Positions 8,390 through 17,296 of a DNA stretch of 64,000 nt are shown here, in pieces. The notes beneath the pieces were generated by a model. That model searched no databases. It saw nothing but the letters and a program-made list of their open reading frames with translations, and was not told the origin of the DNA. The translations under genes were made by a program, and so were the position numbers. Each line of letters opens with the position of its first letter. Position 1 is the stretch's first letter. Source of the stretch: Oscillibacter sp. (lineage in GTDB: Bacteria; Bacillota; Clostridia; Oscillospirales; Oscillospiraceae); contig JAFYQM010000021.1 of the NCBI GenBank assembly GCA_017547085.1, forward strand, positions 1 to 64,000, read 5' to 3'.

Positions 8390-9451
8390 TTATTGGGCGC
8401 TGCCTTTCAGCTTCTCTGCCTGATCTGCCGTGACCAGTGCGTCGATGAGTTCGTCCAGATCGCCATTCAAAATGGCGTCAATTTTATATAATGTGAGGCC
8501 AATGCGGTGGTCCGTCACCCGTCCCTGCGGGAAATTGTAGGTGCGGATCCGCTCACTGCGGTCGCCGCTGCCCACCTGACTGCGACGCTGCTCTGCCGTG
8601 GCAGCCGCCTGCTTTTCCCGCTCCATTTCGTAAAGGCGGGAACGCAGCACCTTCATGGCCTTATCCTTGTTTTTATACTGGCTCCGCTCATCCTGACATT
8701 CCACTACCATACCCGTGGGCAGGTGGGTGATACGGATGGCGGATTCCGTCTTGTTGACGTGCTGTCCACCGGCTCCGGAAGCCCGGAAGGTATCAATCTG
8801 CAGGTCCTTGGCATCAATGACAAATTCTACATCCTCTGCCTCAGGCAATACCGCCACAGTAGCGGCAGAGGTCTGGATGCGGCCGCCGGATTCCGTGACC
8901 GGGACCCGCTGCACGCGATGCACGCCGCTTTCAAATTTAAAACGGGAATACGCGCCCTCGCCCTCAATCAGAACGCTACACTCCTTGATGCCGCCCAATT
9001 CGGTCTCGTTGCTGCTGACGATCTCCAGTTTCCAGCCTCGCGTCTGGGCATACATGGTATACATCCGGTAGAGATCGGCGGCAAACAAGGCCGCTTCCTC
9101 GCCGCCCGTACCAGCCCGCAGCTCCACGATGACATTGCGGCTGTCATTTGGGTCCTTAGGCAGCAGGAGGATTTTCAGTTCCTCCCGCAGCCGTTCCTGC
9201 TCGGTCTTAGCGCGGCTCAGTTCTTCCTGTGCCAGATCGCGGAAATCCGGATCGCTCAGCAAGGCTTCCGCCTCTGCGCGGTCCTGTTCCGCCTGCCGGT
9301 AGGCACGGTACGCCGCCACCACTGGCTCCAGTTCTTTCAGTTCCCGGTTGATGCTGCGCAGTTTTTCTCCATCACCATAAACTGACGGGTCTGACAGCTG
9401 CGCCTCCAGATCCTCCTGACGGATGGCCAGCGCTTTCAGTTTTTCCAGCAT
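8390..9451 (-). CDS. prfA: Peptide chain release factor 1
   Basis: A 353-residue class-I release factor that reads UAA and UAG and triggers hydrolysis of peptidyl-tRNA. The GGQ motif sits in [17 protein letters not shown] near residue 230, where the glutamine is the site usually methylated by PrmC. The C-terminal signature [19 protein letters not shown] follows. Length is normal for RF1. In many Firmicutes prmC follows prfA; here the next gene, 21 bp on, is the Sua5-CoaE fusion and no prmC is seen in the window. Confidence 0.95.
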   Translation of the reverse strand: MLEKLKALAIRQEDLEAQLSDPSVYGDGEKLRSINRELKELEPVVAAYRAYRQAEQDRAEAEALLSDPDFRDLAQEELSRAKTEQERLREELKILLLPKDPNDSRNVIVELRAGTGGEEAALFAADLYRMYTMYAQTRGWKLEIVSSNETELGGIKECSVLIEGEGAYSRFKFESGVHRVQRVPVTESGGRIQTSAATVAVLPEAEDVEFVIDAKDLQIDTFRASGAGGQHVNKTESAIRITHLPTGMVVECQDERSQYKNKDKAMKVLRSRLYEMEREKQAAATAEQRRSQVGSGDRSERIRTYNFPQGRVTDHRIGLTLYKIDAILNGDLDELIDALVTADQAEKLKGSAQ

Positions 9452-9489
9452 GTGTCTGCTCCTTTCCCAAAACTTGAAAGGGATGCAAA

Positions 9490-9990
9490 CTACTTCTGCT
9501 CCTCCTGCCAGCCCATGGAGATCCGCACCTGACGGAGAAATTCCTCCTGCCAGAAAGCGTAGCCCACGCTGTCTCTCCGCAGGGACACCGCGGCACAGTG
9601 GCCGCAGGGCGTATAGCGGTCCATCTGTTCATATACTTCCTCGTTTTTATCCTCACTGCCCCGCAGCAGCACATAGGCTGCGCTGTGCAGTTCCTTTCCA
9701 TGCTCCTTCAGGAAACCGCGGGCAATGCTGCTGCAGCGGCCTGCCCAGACCGGCGTGCCGAGGATCACCAGACGGTAATCCTTCAAAGGCCGCTCTGTCT
9801 GGAACGGCTTATTGCGCAGCGTGGTACGGCGCATCGCATCCAGTCCGCTGCGCATCCAACCACTCCAGCCGCTGCGGTCCACGCCATCGGTCAGCTCCAC
9901 CAGCTCAGCGTCCAGCGCAGATGCGATTTCTTCCATCGTCTGCTTGGTATTTCCCGTTCTGGAATAATACATACACAAAATATCGCTCAT
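9490..9990 (-). CDS. Flavodoxin family protein
   Basis: A 166-residue flavodoxin-like protein. The FMN phosphate loop is visible at the N-terminus ([16 protein letters not shown], ~residues 7-22), followed by [11 protein letters not shown] near 75-85, the usual second flavin-contact region. It is likely a small cytosolic electron carrier or flavin reductase-like protein; partner unknown. The start at 9990 is preceded by GAGGAG; a TTG/ATG alternative 15 bp upstream would overlap that site. It lies 11 bp downstream of the YdcF-like gene in the same operon. Confidence 0.82.
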   Translation of the reverse strand: MSDILCMYYSRTGNTKQTMEEIASALDAELVELTDGVDRSGWSGWMRSGLDAMRRTTLRNKPFQTERPLKDYRLVILGTPVWAGRCSSIARGFLKEHGKELHSAAYVLLRGSEDKNEEVYEQMDRYTPCGHCAAVSLRRDSVGYAFWQEEFLRQVRISMGWQEEQK

Positions 9991-10001
9991 TCTGATTCTC
10001 C

Positions 10002-10769
10002 TCAATCAAAAATCAGGGTTTTTACCATGGCAAAGCTTTCCCGCGCATAATAGTTGGCCGTCAGCCACCACCAGGGCAGCTCCGCCGGCACACCAAAGGT
10101 ATCGGTATATCCCTGCCTTACCGCAATCAACTGTGCGCGGAACAGGTGAAAATCGTTGGTGACAACCGCAATCGGCTCCGTCGCCGCATCGATTCCCGCC
10201 GCCGCCAAACACGCCTTGGAAAATGCGAAGTTTTCTGCTGTGCTGGTTGCCTGCTCCTCTAAAAGCAGGCGGCTTTCCTCCACGCCATGGGCCGTCAGAT
10301 AGTCATACATACACTGGGCCTCGGTGATCTGCTCGCCGTAGCCCTGCCCGCCGGTCAATACCACCGGCACCTCCGGATGGTCCTCTAAATAGGCCAGCGC
10401 CGCATCCAGACGGGTCCGCAGCGTCAATGATGGCTGCGTGCTGTTGACACCTGCTCCCAGCACGACCACCGCCGTACACTCTCTTTCTGGAAAGGGCTTT
10501 TGCCCCTCATGAATCACGGTAATCTCCAGAATGACAAGCGGGATCAGCGCCAGTGCGCAGCCCGCACGAAATACAAGGCGGGCATACCAGCCCTTGCGGG
10601 AACACTTCGCCCAGCGGTCCAGCACCAGTTCCAAAACCAGCAGCGCGGCAATCCCCAGCAGGAGAAAACCGGAAAAACGCATCCCGATGATCCGCACAGT
10701 CAAAAGCACTGCGCTGACAGCGACCAGAGCCGCCGCGATCACAAGGGTCAGTTTTTCTTCTCTGCTCAT
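10002..10769 (-). CDS. YdcF/SanA family (DUF218) membrane protein
   Basis: A 255-residue protein with three hydrophobic helices in the first ~80 residues and a DUF218 domain behind them. The domain starts at TAVVVLGAGV and continues through TLRTRLDAALAYLEDHP, LTGGQGYGEQITEAQCM and ATSTAENFAFSK, all characteristic of the YdcF/SanA/ElyC group. Members are linked to envelope integrity and lipid-carrier recycling in other bacteria; the reaction is not established. Its ATG overlaps the stop of the ABC-F gene by four bases (ATGA), with GGAGGAAG in front. Position in a murF/ddl operon fits an envelope role. Confidence 0.85.
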   Translation of the reverse strand: MSREEKLTLVIAAALVAVSAVLLTVRIIGMRFSGFLLLGIAALLVLELVLDRWAKCSRKGWYARLVFRAGCALALIPLVILEITVIHEGQKPFPERECTAVVVLGAGVNSTQPSLTLRTRLDAALAYLEDHPEVPVVLTGGQGYGEQITEAQCMYDYLTAHGVEESRLLLEEQATSTAENFAFSKACLAAAGIDAATEPIAVVTNDFHLFRAQLIAVRQGYTDTFGVPAELPWWWLTANYYARESFAMVKTLIFD

Positions 10770-12667
10770 TCTCCCGCTTCCTCCGCCAGTTGCTCCCACT
10801 TTTCCATCAGTTCCAGCAGCTGCTCGTCCATTGTCTCTTTCTCGGCATACAGTGCGCCGTACTTCTCATAGTCACAGGCGTTCTGCTCCATCTCCGCCTC
10901 TTTGGCGGCAATGGCCTCCTCCAGCTTTTCAATCTCCCGCTGGCAGATGGTCAGCTGACGGCGGGCCGCCTGCTGTGCCTTATTGCCCCGCTGCGGCCTA
11001 TCTGTAACAGTCTTTTCCTTTACAGGTTTTGGGGGCTCGACTTTTTCCGTCTCTTCCTGCGCTTTTACCTGTCGGTACTGGGCAAAGCCCATGGGGTAGT
11101 CAGTAATCGTCCCGTTCGCCAGCTCCCAGATGCGGGTAGCAAAGCGGTTGATGAAGTAACGGTCATGGCTGACGAACAGCAACGTGCCATCATAGGCCTC
11201 CACCGCCTCCTCGATCCACTCGCGGGAGGCAATATCCAGATGGTTGGTAGGCTCGTCCAGAATGAGGAAGTTGATCTCGTCATCCATCAGCATACACAGC
11301 CGCAGACGGCTTTGCTCACCGCCGGAGAGCACGCTGACCGGTTTGAACACATCCTCGCCGCGGAAATCATAAGCCGCCAAACGGTTACGGGCAGACTGGG
11401 CAGAGAGGCCCCGCTTAGCCGCCATCATGTTCTCCACCAGATTCCAGTCGGGATGTTCAAAATGGATGATCTGAGGCAGATACGCTGACTTCACCTGGGG
11501 GCCGGTACGGATACGGCCATCGTCAGGGTACAGCTCTCCCATGATCATCTTGATCAGGGTGGATTTACCGGTGCCGTTGTCACCGATGAGGGCGATGCGT
11601 TCACCGCCTTCCACCTTCAGGGTGATGCCGTCAAAAAGGTGCTTTTCTTCATAGGACTTGGCAATGCTCTTGAGCGCCAGCACCTCGTCACCATGGAATT
11701 CCGCCGTGGAAAAGCGTGCGTCCATCTTCCGTGCCTTGGTGGGCTTGGACGTAGTACGCATGCGCTCGATGCGCTTTTCCATGGAAATGGCACGGCGGTA
11801 GGTCTTATCCATACCCTGAAACGCCCACAGGCGCAGCTGATCGGCGGCCTTTTCCAGCTGCTCGATCTTGGCCTGCTCCTTCAGGTACTGCTTCATGCGC
11901 TCCTGATAGCGACGTTCTTTTTCCACCGCATAGAAGCTGTAATTGCCGCTGTAAAATTCCGCTTTGCCGTCTGCGATCTCAATGACGCGGGTAACGATGC
12001 GGTCGAGGAAATAACGGTCATGGGAAATGGCCACCACCGTACCGCGGAAGCCGCGGATATACTCCTCCAGCCATTCGGTGGCGTGGAGATCCAGATGGTT
12101 GGTCGGCTCGTCCAGCAGCAGGATATCCGTGTCCTCTAAAATCAACCGTCCCAGATTGACACGGGTCTTTTCACCGCCGGAGAGGCTGTCAAACAGCTGG
12201 CGGCGCATCTCCTGCGTGATGGAGAGGCCGTTTGCGATCTTGTTGACCGCCACATCCGTATCGTAGCCGCCAAAGGCTTCAAAACGCTCATTCAGAGAAC
12301 CGTAGCGCCGCAGGATCTCCGGATCGCTTTCTCCGGCTGCCATGCGCTCCGCAAGGCTCTCCATCTCCTCTGCCAGTCTTTGCAGACGGGAGAATGCGCT
12401 GCGCAGCACATCCTCCACCGTGTAACCCGCAGGATACACAGGGATCTGTGAGATCAGGCCTACACGGCGGCCCGTGCCGACAGTGACCTCTCCCTCGTCA
12501 TAGTCCAGTTCCCCGGTCAATATTTTAAACAGAGTGGTCTTGCCTGCGCCGTTCTTGCCCAGCAAGCCCACACGCTCGCCCTGATCGATCTGGAAGGTCA
12601 ATCCATCCAGAACATTTTTCCCGATTTCAAAGGATTTGATCAGGCCGCTTACCTGTATTTCAATCAT
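10766..12667 (-). CDS. ABC-F family ATPase (ribosome-associated type)
   Basis: A 633-residue soluble protein with two ABC ATPase domains in tandem and no membrane part, as in ABC-F proteins that act at the ribosomal E site. Domain 1 has LLGKNGAGKTT (~35-45), LSGGEKTR and LLLDEPTNHLD. A charged linker follows (~240-310), then domain 2 with IGDNGTGKSTL, LSGGEQSR and LILDEPTNHLD. The last ~70 residues form a coiled coil rich in Glu and Gln, as in Uup/YfmR-type members. It could be a housekeeping translation factor or, less likely, an antibiotic-protection protein. It overlaps the end of murF by 8 bp. Confidence 0.9.
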   Translation of the reverse strand: MIEIQVSGLIKSFEIGKNVLDGLTFQIDQGERVGLLGKNGAGKTTLFKILTGELDYDEGEVTVGTGRRVGLISQIPVYPAGYTVEDVLRSAFSRLQRLAEEMESLAERMAAGESDPEILRRYGSLNERFEAFGGYDTDVAVNKIANGLSITQEMRRQLFDSLSGGEKTRVNLGRLILEDTDILLLDEPTNHLDLHATEWLEEYIRGFRGTVVAISHDRYFLDRIVTRVIEIADGKAEFYSGNYSFYAVEKERRYQERMKQYLKEQAKIEQLEKAADQLRLWAFQGMDKTYRRAISMEKRIERMRTTSKPTKARKMDARFSTAEFHGDEVLALKSIAKSYEEKHLFDGITLKVEGGERIALIGDNGTGKSTLIKMIMGELYPDDGRIRTGPQVKSAYLPQIIHFEHPDWNLVENMMAAKRGLSAQSARNRLAAYDFRGEDVFKPVSVLSGGEQSRLRLCMLMDDEINFLILDEPTNHLDIASREWIEEAVEAYDGTLLFVSHDRYFINRFATRIWELANGTITDYPMGFAQYRQVKAQEETEKVEPPKPVKEKTVTDRPQRGNKAQQAARRQLTICQREIEKLEEAIAAKEAEMEQNACDYEKYGALYAEKETMDEQLLELMEKWEQLAEEAGE

Positions 12668-14033
12668 AACTCTCCTGTAACTGCTTCACCAGTTCACCAA
12701 AATGCATGGCGTGAGACGCCTTTACCAGCATGGCCGTTCCGGGCTGCAGCTGCTCCTTCAGGGTTTCTACGGCTTCCCCGCCGGTCATAAAATGCAGCAC
12801 CTCGCCACTGCTCATGGCAGCGCCGTCTGCAATCTTTGTTGCCTTTCTTCCGATGGCAACCACACAGTCAATGCCCAACATCGCCGCCAGCGCGCCAATG
12901 TTGTAATGAGCTTGCTCCGTCAATGCACCCAGTTCGCCCATGTCACCCAGAACGGCCACCTTACGGTCGCACTCCGTCTTGGCCAGCACCTCCAGCGCTG
13001 CAGTCACAGACTGGGGGTTGGCGTTGTAGCAATCGTCCAGAATGATCCGCTTTTCGGGAAGCCGCACCACACGCATGCGGGAACCGGAAGGCTCATAGGC
13101 CGCTACGCCCCGCACGATCTCGTCATGCTCCAGTCCCAGCACTTCGCCGATCACCACGGCAATGGCAGCGGGATACACCATATGTTCGCCGGGTGCAGGA
13201 ATGGACAGCGCATAGCGGTCCTTCTTCGTTTCCACCGTGCAGGTGATGCCATCCACGCCGTGATCTGCGATCTCCGTCACCTTGGCCTGACAATGCTCTG
13301 CCCAGCCGCAGCGAACAGTCTCAAAGGGGATCTCCACCGTATCCAGCAGGGCGTCGTCGCCGTTCAGCACAGCCATGCCGCCCTCTTTCAGGTGCTTGAA
13401 TATCTCGCATTTGGCCTGCAGGATGCCCTCACGGCTGCCCAGATACTCGATGTGGGCATCGCCGATGTTGGAGATCACTGCAATATCCGGCCGCACCAGT
13501 TCGCCCAGATACTCGATCTCGCCGAAATGGTTCATGCCGGTTTCGATCACGGCAACTTCATGCTCGACCGAAAGGCCAAACAGTGTCAGAGGCGTGCCAA
13601 TATCGTTGTTAAAATTTTCCGGGGTCTTCAGCACCTTGTACTTCGCGCCCAGCACCGCAGCCACCATTTCTTTCGTGGTGGTCTTACCCACGCTGCCGGT
13701 GATCTGCACAAAAGGAATCGGGAAGCGGTCCCGGTAGGCACTGGCCAGATCCCGCAGGGCAAGGCGGGTATCCTCCACCTTGATGTAAAACTTATCCGCG
13801 CGGATATCCTGCGGCAGCTTGGCGCACAGGCAGCCAGCCGCACCGGCGTCCAGCGCCGCGTCAATGAAATTGTGGCCGTCGAACTTTTCCCCCACCCAAG
13901 GCAGGAACAAACAACCGGGGACGATGTTGCGACTGTCGGTACAAACGGCCGTCACAGCCGGTACACCCTCGCGAGGATTCCACCAGACGCCATGGACTGC
14001 GGAGATGATCTCCTGAATGGTCATGGGCTGCAT
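12660..14033 (-). CDS. murF: UDP-N-acetylmuramoyl-tripeptide--D-alanyl-D-alanine ligase
   Basis: A 457-residue Mur ligase that adds the D-Ala-D-Ala dipeptide to UDP-MurNAc-tripeptide, the last cytoplasmic step of peptidoglycan precursor synthesis. The N-terminal substrate domain shows CTDSRNIVPGCLFLPWVGEKFDGH. The ATPase loop is TGSVGKTTTKEMV near residue 112. The central domain has TPENFNNDIGTPLTL and ETGMNHFGEIEYL, and the C-terminal domain ILDDCYNANPQSV. Five bases separate it from ddl, which makes its substrate dipeptide, so the two steps are coupled in one transcript. Confidence 0.96.
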   Translation of the reverse strand: MQPMTIQEIISAVHGVWWNPREGVPAVTAVCTDSRNIVPGCLFLPWVGEKFDGHNFIDAALDAGAAGCLCAKLPQDIRADKFYIKVEDTRLALRDLASAYRDRFPIPFVQITGSVGKTTTKEMVAAVLGAKYKVLKTPENFNNDIGTPLTLFGLSVEHEVAVIETGMNHFGEIEYLGELVRPDIAVISNIGDAHIEYLGSREGILQAKCEIFKHLKEGGMAVLNGDDALLDTVEIPFETVRCGWAEHCQAKVTEIADHGVDGITCTVETKKDRYALSIPAPGEHMVYPAAIAVVIGEVLGLEHDEIVRGVAAYEPSGSRMRVVRLPEKRIILDDCYNANPQSVTAALEVLAKTECDRKVAVLGDMGELGALTEQAHYNIGALAAMLGIDCVVAIGRKATKIADGAAMSSGEVLHFMTGGEAVETLKEQLQPGTAMLVKASHAMHFGELVKQLQESYD

Positions 14034-14037
14034 ACAC

Positions 14038-15099
14038 TTAACCTCTTCTCTTCAAACGATAGGACATCTGCACGATGGTCTCGCACAGTTCATTGTAACT
14101 CATTCCAATAGCGGCAGCCTCCTTGGGCACAAGGCTGGCGGAGGTCATGCCGGGCAGGGAGTTGACTTCCAGACACCAGAAGTTCCCCGCCTCATCCAGC
14201 AAAAAGTCGGTTCTGGAATACACCTCCAGCCCCAGCGTGCGGTGCAGCTTCAGGGCAAGACGGCCCATCTCTTCCTGCTGTTCCGGCGTGATGGGAGCAG
14301 GACAGAGTTCCTTGGCACCGCCGCTCTGGTACTTAGCCTCATAGTCAAATTCCTTCACAGTCGGCAGGATCTCCACAGCAGGCAGGGCTCGGTCCCCCAG
14401 CACGGCAATGGTAAATTCCCGGCAACCGGTGATCTTCTTCTCCACAATCAGATGGCTTCCGTAACGCAGCATCTCGTGCAGAGCCTTCTCCAGTTCTTCT
14501 TTGGTGTCAGGCAGGGCAACGCCCAGCGAAGAGCCGCCGTTGACCACCTTCACTGCGCAGGGAACTTCCAGTTCCTGCACCAGTGCGGGAATATCCTCTT
14601 CCGTATAGAACGGGATATCCTGCCACGGCGCGTTGGGGATGCCGGCAGAATCCATCATCCGCTTGGTCATAGATTTATCCATGGCAAGACCGGAGGCCAG
14701 ATATCCGCCGCCGGTATATTTGATGCCCAGCAGATCGAAGGTCGCCTGCACGCGGCCGTCCTCGCCATCCATGCCATGCAGTCCTAAAAACACAATATCG
14801 GCAAGGCCGCACAGCTCCAGCACGTTAGGGCCAAACAGCCGCTCGCTCTTGTCGCTGCGGCTGGCGCGAACGGCGTCCAGATCCGGCGCCGTCACCTCGA
14901 TCTTCGCCTCAGGGCAAAGGCCATCAGGGGCGTCAAACAGGGTCTCCAACTGCTCCGGCACTTCCTCCAGACCCAGAAACAGGTCCACTAAAATGGCTTG
15001 ATGCCCGTTTTCCCGCAGGGCACGGCACACGGAGGTACCGGTCACCAGAGAAACGGCGCGTTCAGGGGACAGGCCGCCTGCCAAAACAACAATTTTCAT
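14038..15099 (-). CDS. ddl: D-alanine--D-alanine ligase
   Basis: A 353-residue ATP-grasp enzyme joining two D-alanines for peptidoglycan. Visible segments: MKIVVLAGGLSPERAVSL at the N-terminus, FLGLHGMDGEDGRVQ (~90), VNGGSSLGVALP (~160), and the metal-binding end LEVNSLPGMTSASLVPKEAA (~310). The start at 15099 fits the family N-terminus; an alternative ATG four codons upstream (15111) cannot be ruled out, as the only purine-rich site (GGAAGGG) sits between usual distances for both. It is the first gene of the long operon that runs to 5278. Confidence 0.95.
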   Translation of the reverse strand: MKIVVLAGGLSPERAVSLVTGTSVCRALRENGHQAILVDLFLGLEEVPEQLETLFDAPDGLCPEAKIEVTAPDLDAVRASRSDKSERLFGPNVLELCGLADIVFLGLHGMDGEDGRVQATFDLLGIKYTGGGYLASGLAMDKSMTKRMMDSAGIPNAPWQDIPFYTEEDIPALVQELEVPCAVKVVNGGSSLGVALPDTKEELEKALHEMLRYGSHLIVEKKITGCREFTIAVLGDRALPAVEILPTVKEFDYEAKYQSGGAKELCPAPITPEQQEEMGRLALKLHRTLGLEVYSRTDFLLDEAGNFWCLEVNSLPGMTSASLVPKEAAAIGMSYNELCETIVQMSYRLKRRG

Positions 15100-15174
15100 A
15101 TAGGATCGCATCCCTTCCGCCCATCCCACTCCACGCGGATGAATGGGCATACTAATACTATTATAATCCAAATT

Positions 15175-15203
15175 ATTCTATCACAGTTTGTTTTTGAATA
15201 CAA
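15175..15203 (-). promoter_or_regulatory. Candidate promoter for the ddl-murF operon
   Basis: On the minus strand: TTGTAT (15198-15203), 17 bases, TAGAAT (15175-15180). A second TATAAT lies a few bases downstream without a good -35 partner. The operon clearly needs a promoter in this AT-rich gap; which box is used is uncertain. Confidence 0.45.
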
Positions 15204-15289
15204 CCACGAAACACGGAAAACACCGTCCCCCGCAGCTTCCTCCGCAGTGTCCCGCTCCAATTCTTTTTTGTCATATTTTTTACCTTTTG

Positions 15290-15324
15290 TTGCACGAAAC
15301 CGTGCAAGAACCCCTTTTCGGGGG
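15290..15324. other. Two short inverted repeats ahead of the metallophosphoesterase gene
   Basis: TTGCACG-AAAC-CGTGCAA (15290-15307) is a perfect 7-bp dyad. CCCC-TTTTC-GGGG (15311-15323) follows at once. They end about 20 bases before the ribosome site at 15345. They could be an operator or leader hairpins; there is no T tract, so they are not a terminator. Confidence 0.4.
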
Positions 15325-15358
15325 CCTTATATAGCCAACTTTATAAAGGAGGAACGAT

Positions 15359-17248
15359 ATGAGGCAAATTTACGCAGAGCAATACGCCGTCCTTCCGCTG
15401 GGCAAATGGCAGGAGCATCAGGCCCGCCAGATCATTTTTGACATCAGCGAGTGGACTGCCCTTTACGGCACCGGCAGGGCGGAGCTGCTCTACCAGCGCC
15501 CCGGCGACGAACGCCCCTACATCATGACCATTGAACAGCAGGGGCAGCAGGTCATCTGGCTCATCACCAACTACCACACCCACCAGTGCTGCAGGGACGG
15601 CTGGTGTGAGCTGCGCTACTACGCAGGGGACACACTGGTCAAATCAAAAACCTGGAAGACCCGCGTGGAATCCGCCCTGCCGCTGCCCTCTGACGAGGAA
15701 ATCACCGAGCCGGAAAAGTCCTGGCTGGAACAGCTTCTGCAGGGGAACATCACCATCAGCGGCAGCACAAGCTCCGTGCCGCCCTATGTCACCGAGGAGG
15801 CTCATCGGGTAGCAAAGGCCGTGCAGAAGCTGCAAAACGAACACACCTTTTCTTTCCTGGCCCTGTCGGACATGCATTATCAGGCAGAGGGCGAATACGC
15901 CGCCCAGAGCCGCACATCCCTGCTGCACGCTTCGCAGGCAGCGGAAATCATCGGCGGTCTGGTCCATCTGGACTTTGTCGCCATGCTGGGCGATGTGGGC
16001 TGGGGCTATGCCGAGAGCATTGACGGCGCACTGGAAGAAAAAAACGAGGCCAACGACCTGATGTGGCCCGCGCTGCGCGGCTATCAGAATTTCCGTGCCG
16101 AAGGCAACCACGACAAAAACACCTCCGCCGTCACGCTGACCTCCGCACAGGTCTACAACACCATTGGGCGCTTCAACGGCGATGTGGAACGAGGCGAAAC
16201 GCCGGTCCGTAACTACTGCCTGAAGGATCTACCCCAGCACAAGCTGCGCGTGATCGTGGTCAACACCAGCGACCCCAACGGACTGGACGGCAAGGGTGAC
16301 GGCGTCAGCGACGAACAGCTTTTGTGGTTCGCCGGTGCGCTGGATCTTTCCGGCAAGGAGGATGCCCCAGCGTGGAGCATTCTTCTGCTCTCCCACGAGC
16401 CCCTCGATTTTGAGCCTTTCGGGGGAGATGCGGCAGCAACCTACACCAAACCGGAGATCCAGAAAATTCTGGAAGCCTATACCGCCGGCTCTTCCATCAC
16501 AGTCTGCGGTACGGCATTTTCGTACAGCGGTAAAAATGTGGCCCCTATCATCGGCAACATCCACGGTCATCTGCACAATTACGCCGTGGGCAAGCTGGGC
16601 GACAGCGAACTGATGCGCGTTTCTACTCCCAACGTGGTATTCTACCGCAACAACGAGTACGGCAACGATTACGCCTATCCCAATGAGGACTTCCGCGCCC
16701 GCTGGGGCGATGGCGGCATCCAATACGAAAAGACGGCAGACAGCGCCGAAGATACGTCGTTCTGCATCTTTACCGTAGATACTGCGGCCAAGAAGATCTA
16801 TGCTACGCATTACGGTGCCGGCATTGACCGCGAGGTGGACTATCCCACGCGGGGAGCTCCCTACACCAACTTGTTTGCCACGGAGGATCCGGACTTCTCC
16901 GTAGGCCGTCTGAACTCCAGCGGTGCAGTCAACACAAGTTTTACGGATGGCTTTGTGGGCGGTTTCATTCCCTGTGTGTACGGTGACGTGGTCCGTGCCA
17001 AAGGCACCACGCCTTTCGGCACCAGCTACGGTGTTATGTCCTTTTACGATGCAGACAAGAAGTACCTGAATTATCAGGCCTATGTCAACAGCGAAGCCGT
17101 TGAAGTCTCCGAAGACGGCATGTCAATTTGTTTCGGCACCAGCTTCCTGTCCCCTGAGAATTACGGAACGATCGCTTATTGCCGCGTCATGGGCTATGGC
17201 GCTCCCGAGGATTTCATTGTGACTATTAACGAGGAAATCAAATCCTGA
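15359..17248 (+). CDS. Phage-tail-like N-terminal domain fused to a calcineurin-type metallophosphoesterase
   Basis: A 629-residue protein with no signal peptide. Residues ~1-105 resemble the N-terminal domain of Firmicute phage baseplate/tail proteins (LGKWQEHQARQIIFDIS, AELLYQRPG, YAGDTLVKSKTWKTRV). Residues ~160-480 are a calcineurin-like phosphoesterase with the full metal set: D171xH173, GD 211-212, GNHD 249-252, H346 and GHLH 403-406. The last ~150 residues look like a beta-rich receptor- or sugar-binding module. An eight-base AAAGGAGG site gives a sure start. It stands alone, with a terminator behind it and no other phage genes near. It may be a domesticated tail-fibre gene; substrate unknown. 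Confidence 0.75.
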   Translation: MRQIYAEQYAVLPLGKWQEHQARQIIFDISEWTALYGTGRAELLYQRPGDERPYIMTIEQQGQQVIWLITNYHTHQCCRDGWCELRYYAGDTLVKSKTWKTRVESALPLPSDEEITEPEKSWLEQLLQGNITISGSTSSVPPYVTEEAHRVAKAVQKLQNEHTFSFLALSDMHYQAEGEYAAQSRTSLLHASQAAEIIGGLVHLDFVAMLGDVGWGYAESIDGALEEKNEANDLMWPALRGYQNFRAEGNHDKNTSAVTLTSAQVYNTIGRFNGDVERGETPVRNYCLKDLPQHKLRVIVVNTSDPNGLDGKGDGVSDEQLLWFAGALDLSGKEDAPAWSILLLSHEPLDFEPFGGDAAATYTKPEIQKILEAYTAGSSITVCGTAFSYSGKNVAPIIGNIHGHLHNYAVGKLGDSELMRVSTPNVVFYRNNEYGNDYAYPNEDFRARWGDGGIQYEKTADSAEDTSFCIFTVDTAAKKIYATHYGAGIDREVDYPTRGAPYTNLFATEDPDFSVGRLNSSGAVNTSFTDGFVGGFIPCVYGDVVRAKGTTPFGTSYGVMSFYDADKKYLNYQAYVNSEAVEVSEDGMSICFGTSFLSPENYGTIAYCRVMGYGAPEDFIVTINEEIKS

Positions 17249-17257
17249 GCGAAGATA

Positions 17258-17293
17258 AAACCGGGCAGTTTCTATGAAACTGCCCGGTTTTTG
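17258..17293. terminator. Bidirectional terminator between the metallophosphoesterase and flippase genes
   Basis: A 15-bp perfect stem (17258-17272 with 17276-17290) with a short loop is flanked by an A run on the left and a T run on the right, so it can stop transcripts from both sides. Confidence 0.88.
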
Positions 17294-17296
17294 TAT

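Noticed and set aside
15359..17248. Part of a prophage
   Set aside because: Only one tail-like gene is present; flanking genes are ordinary cell-wall and glycan genes, and no attachment repeats are seen.
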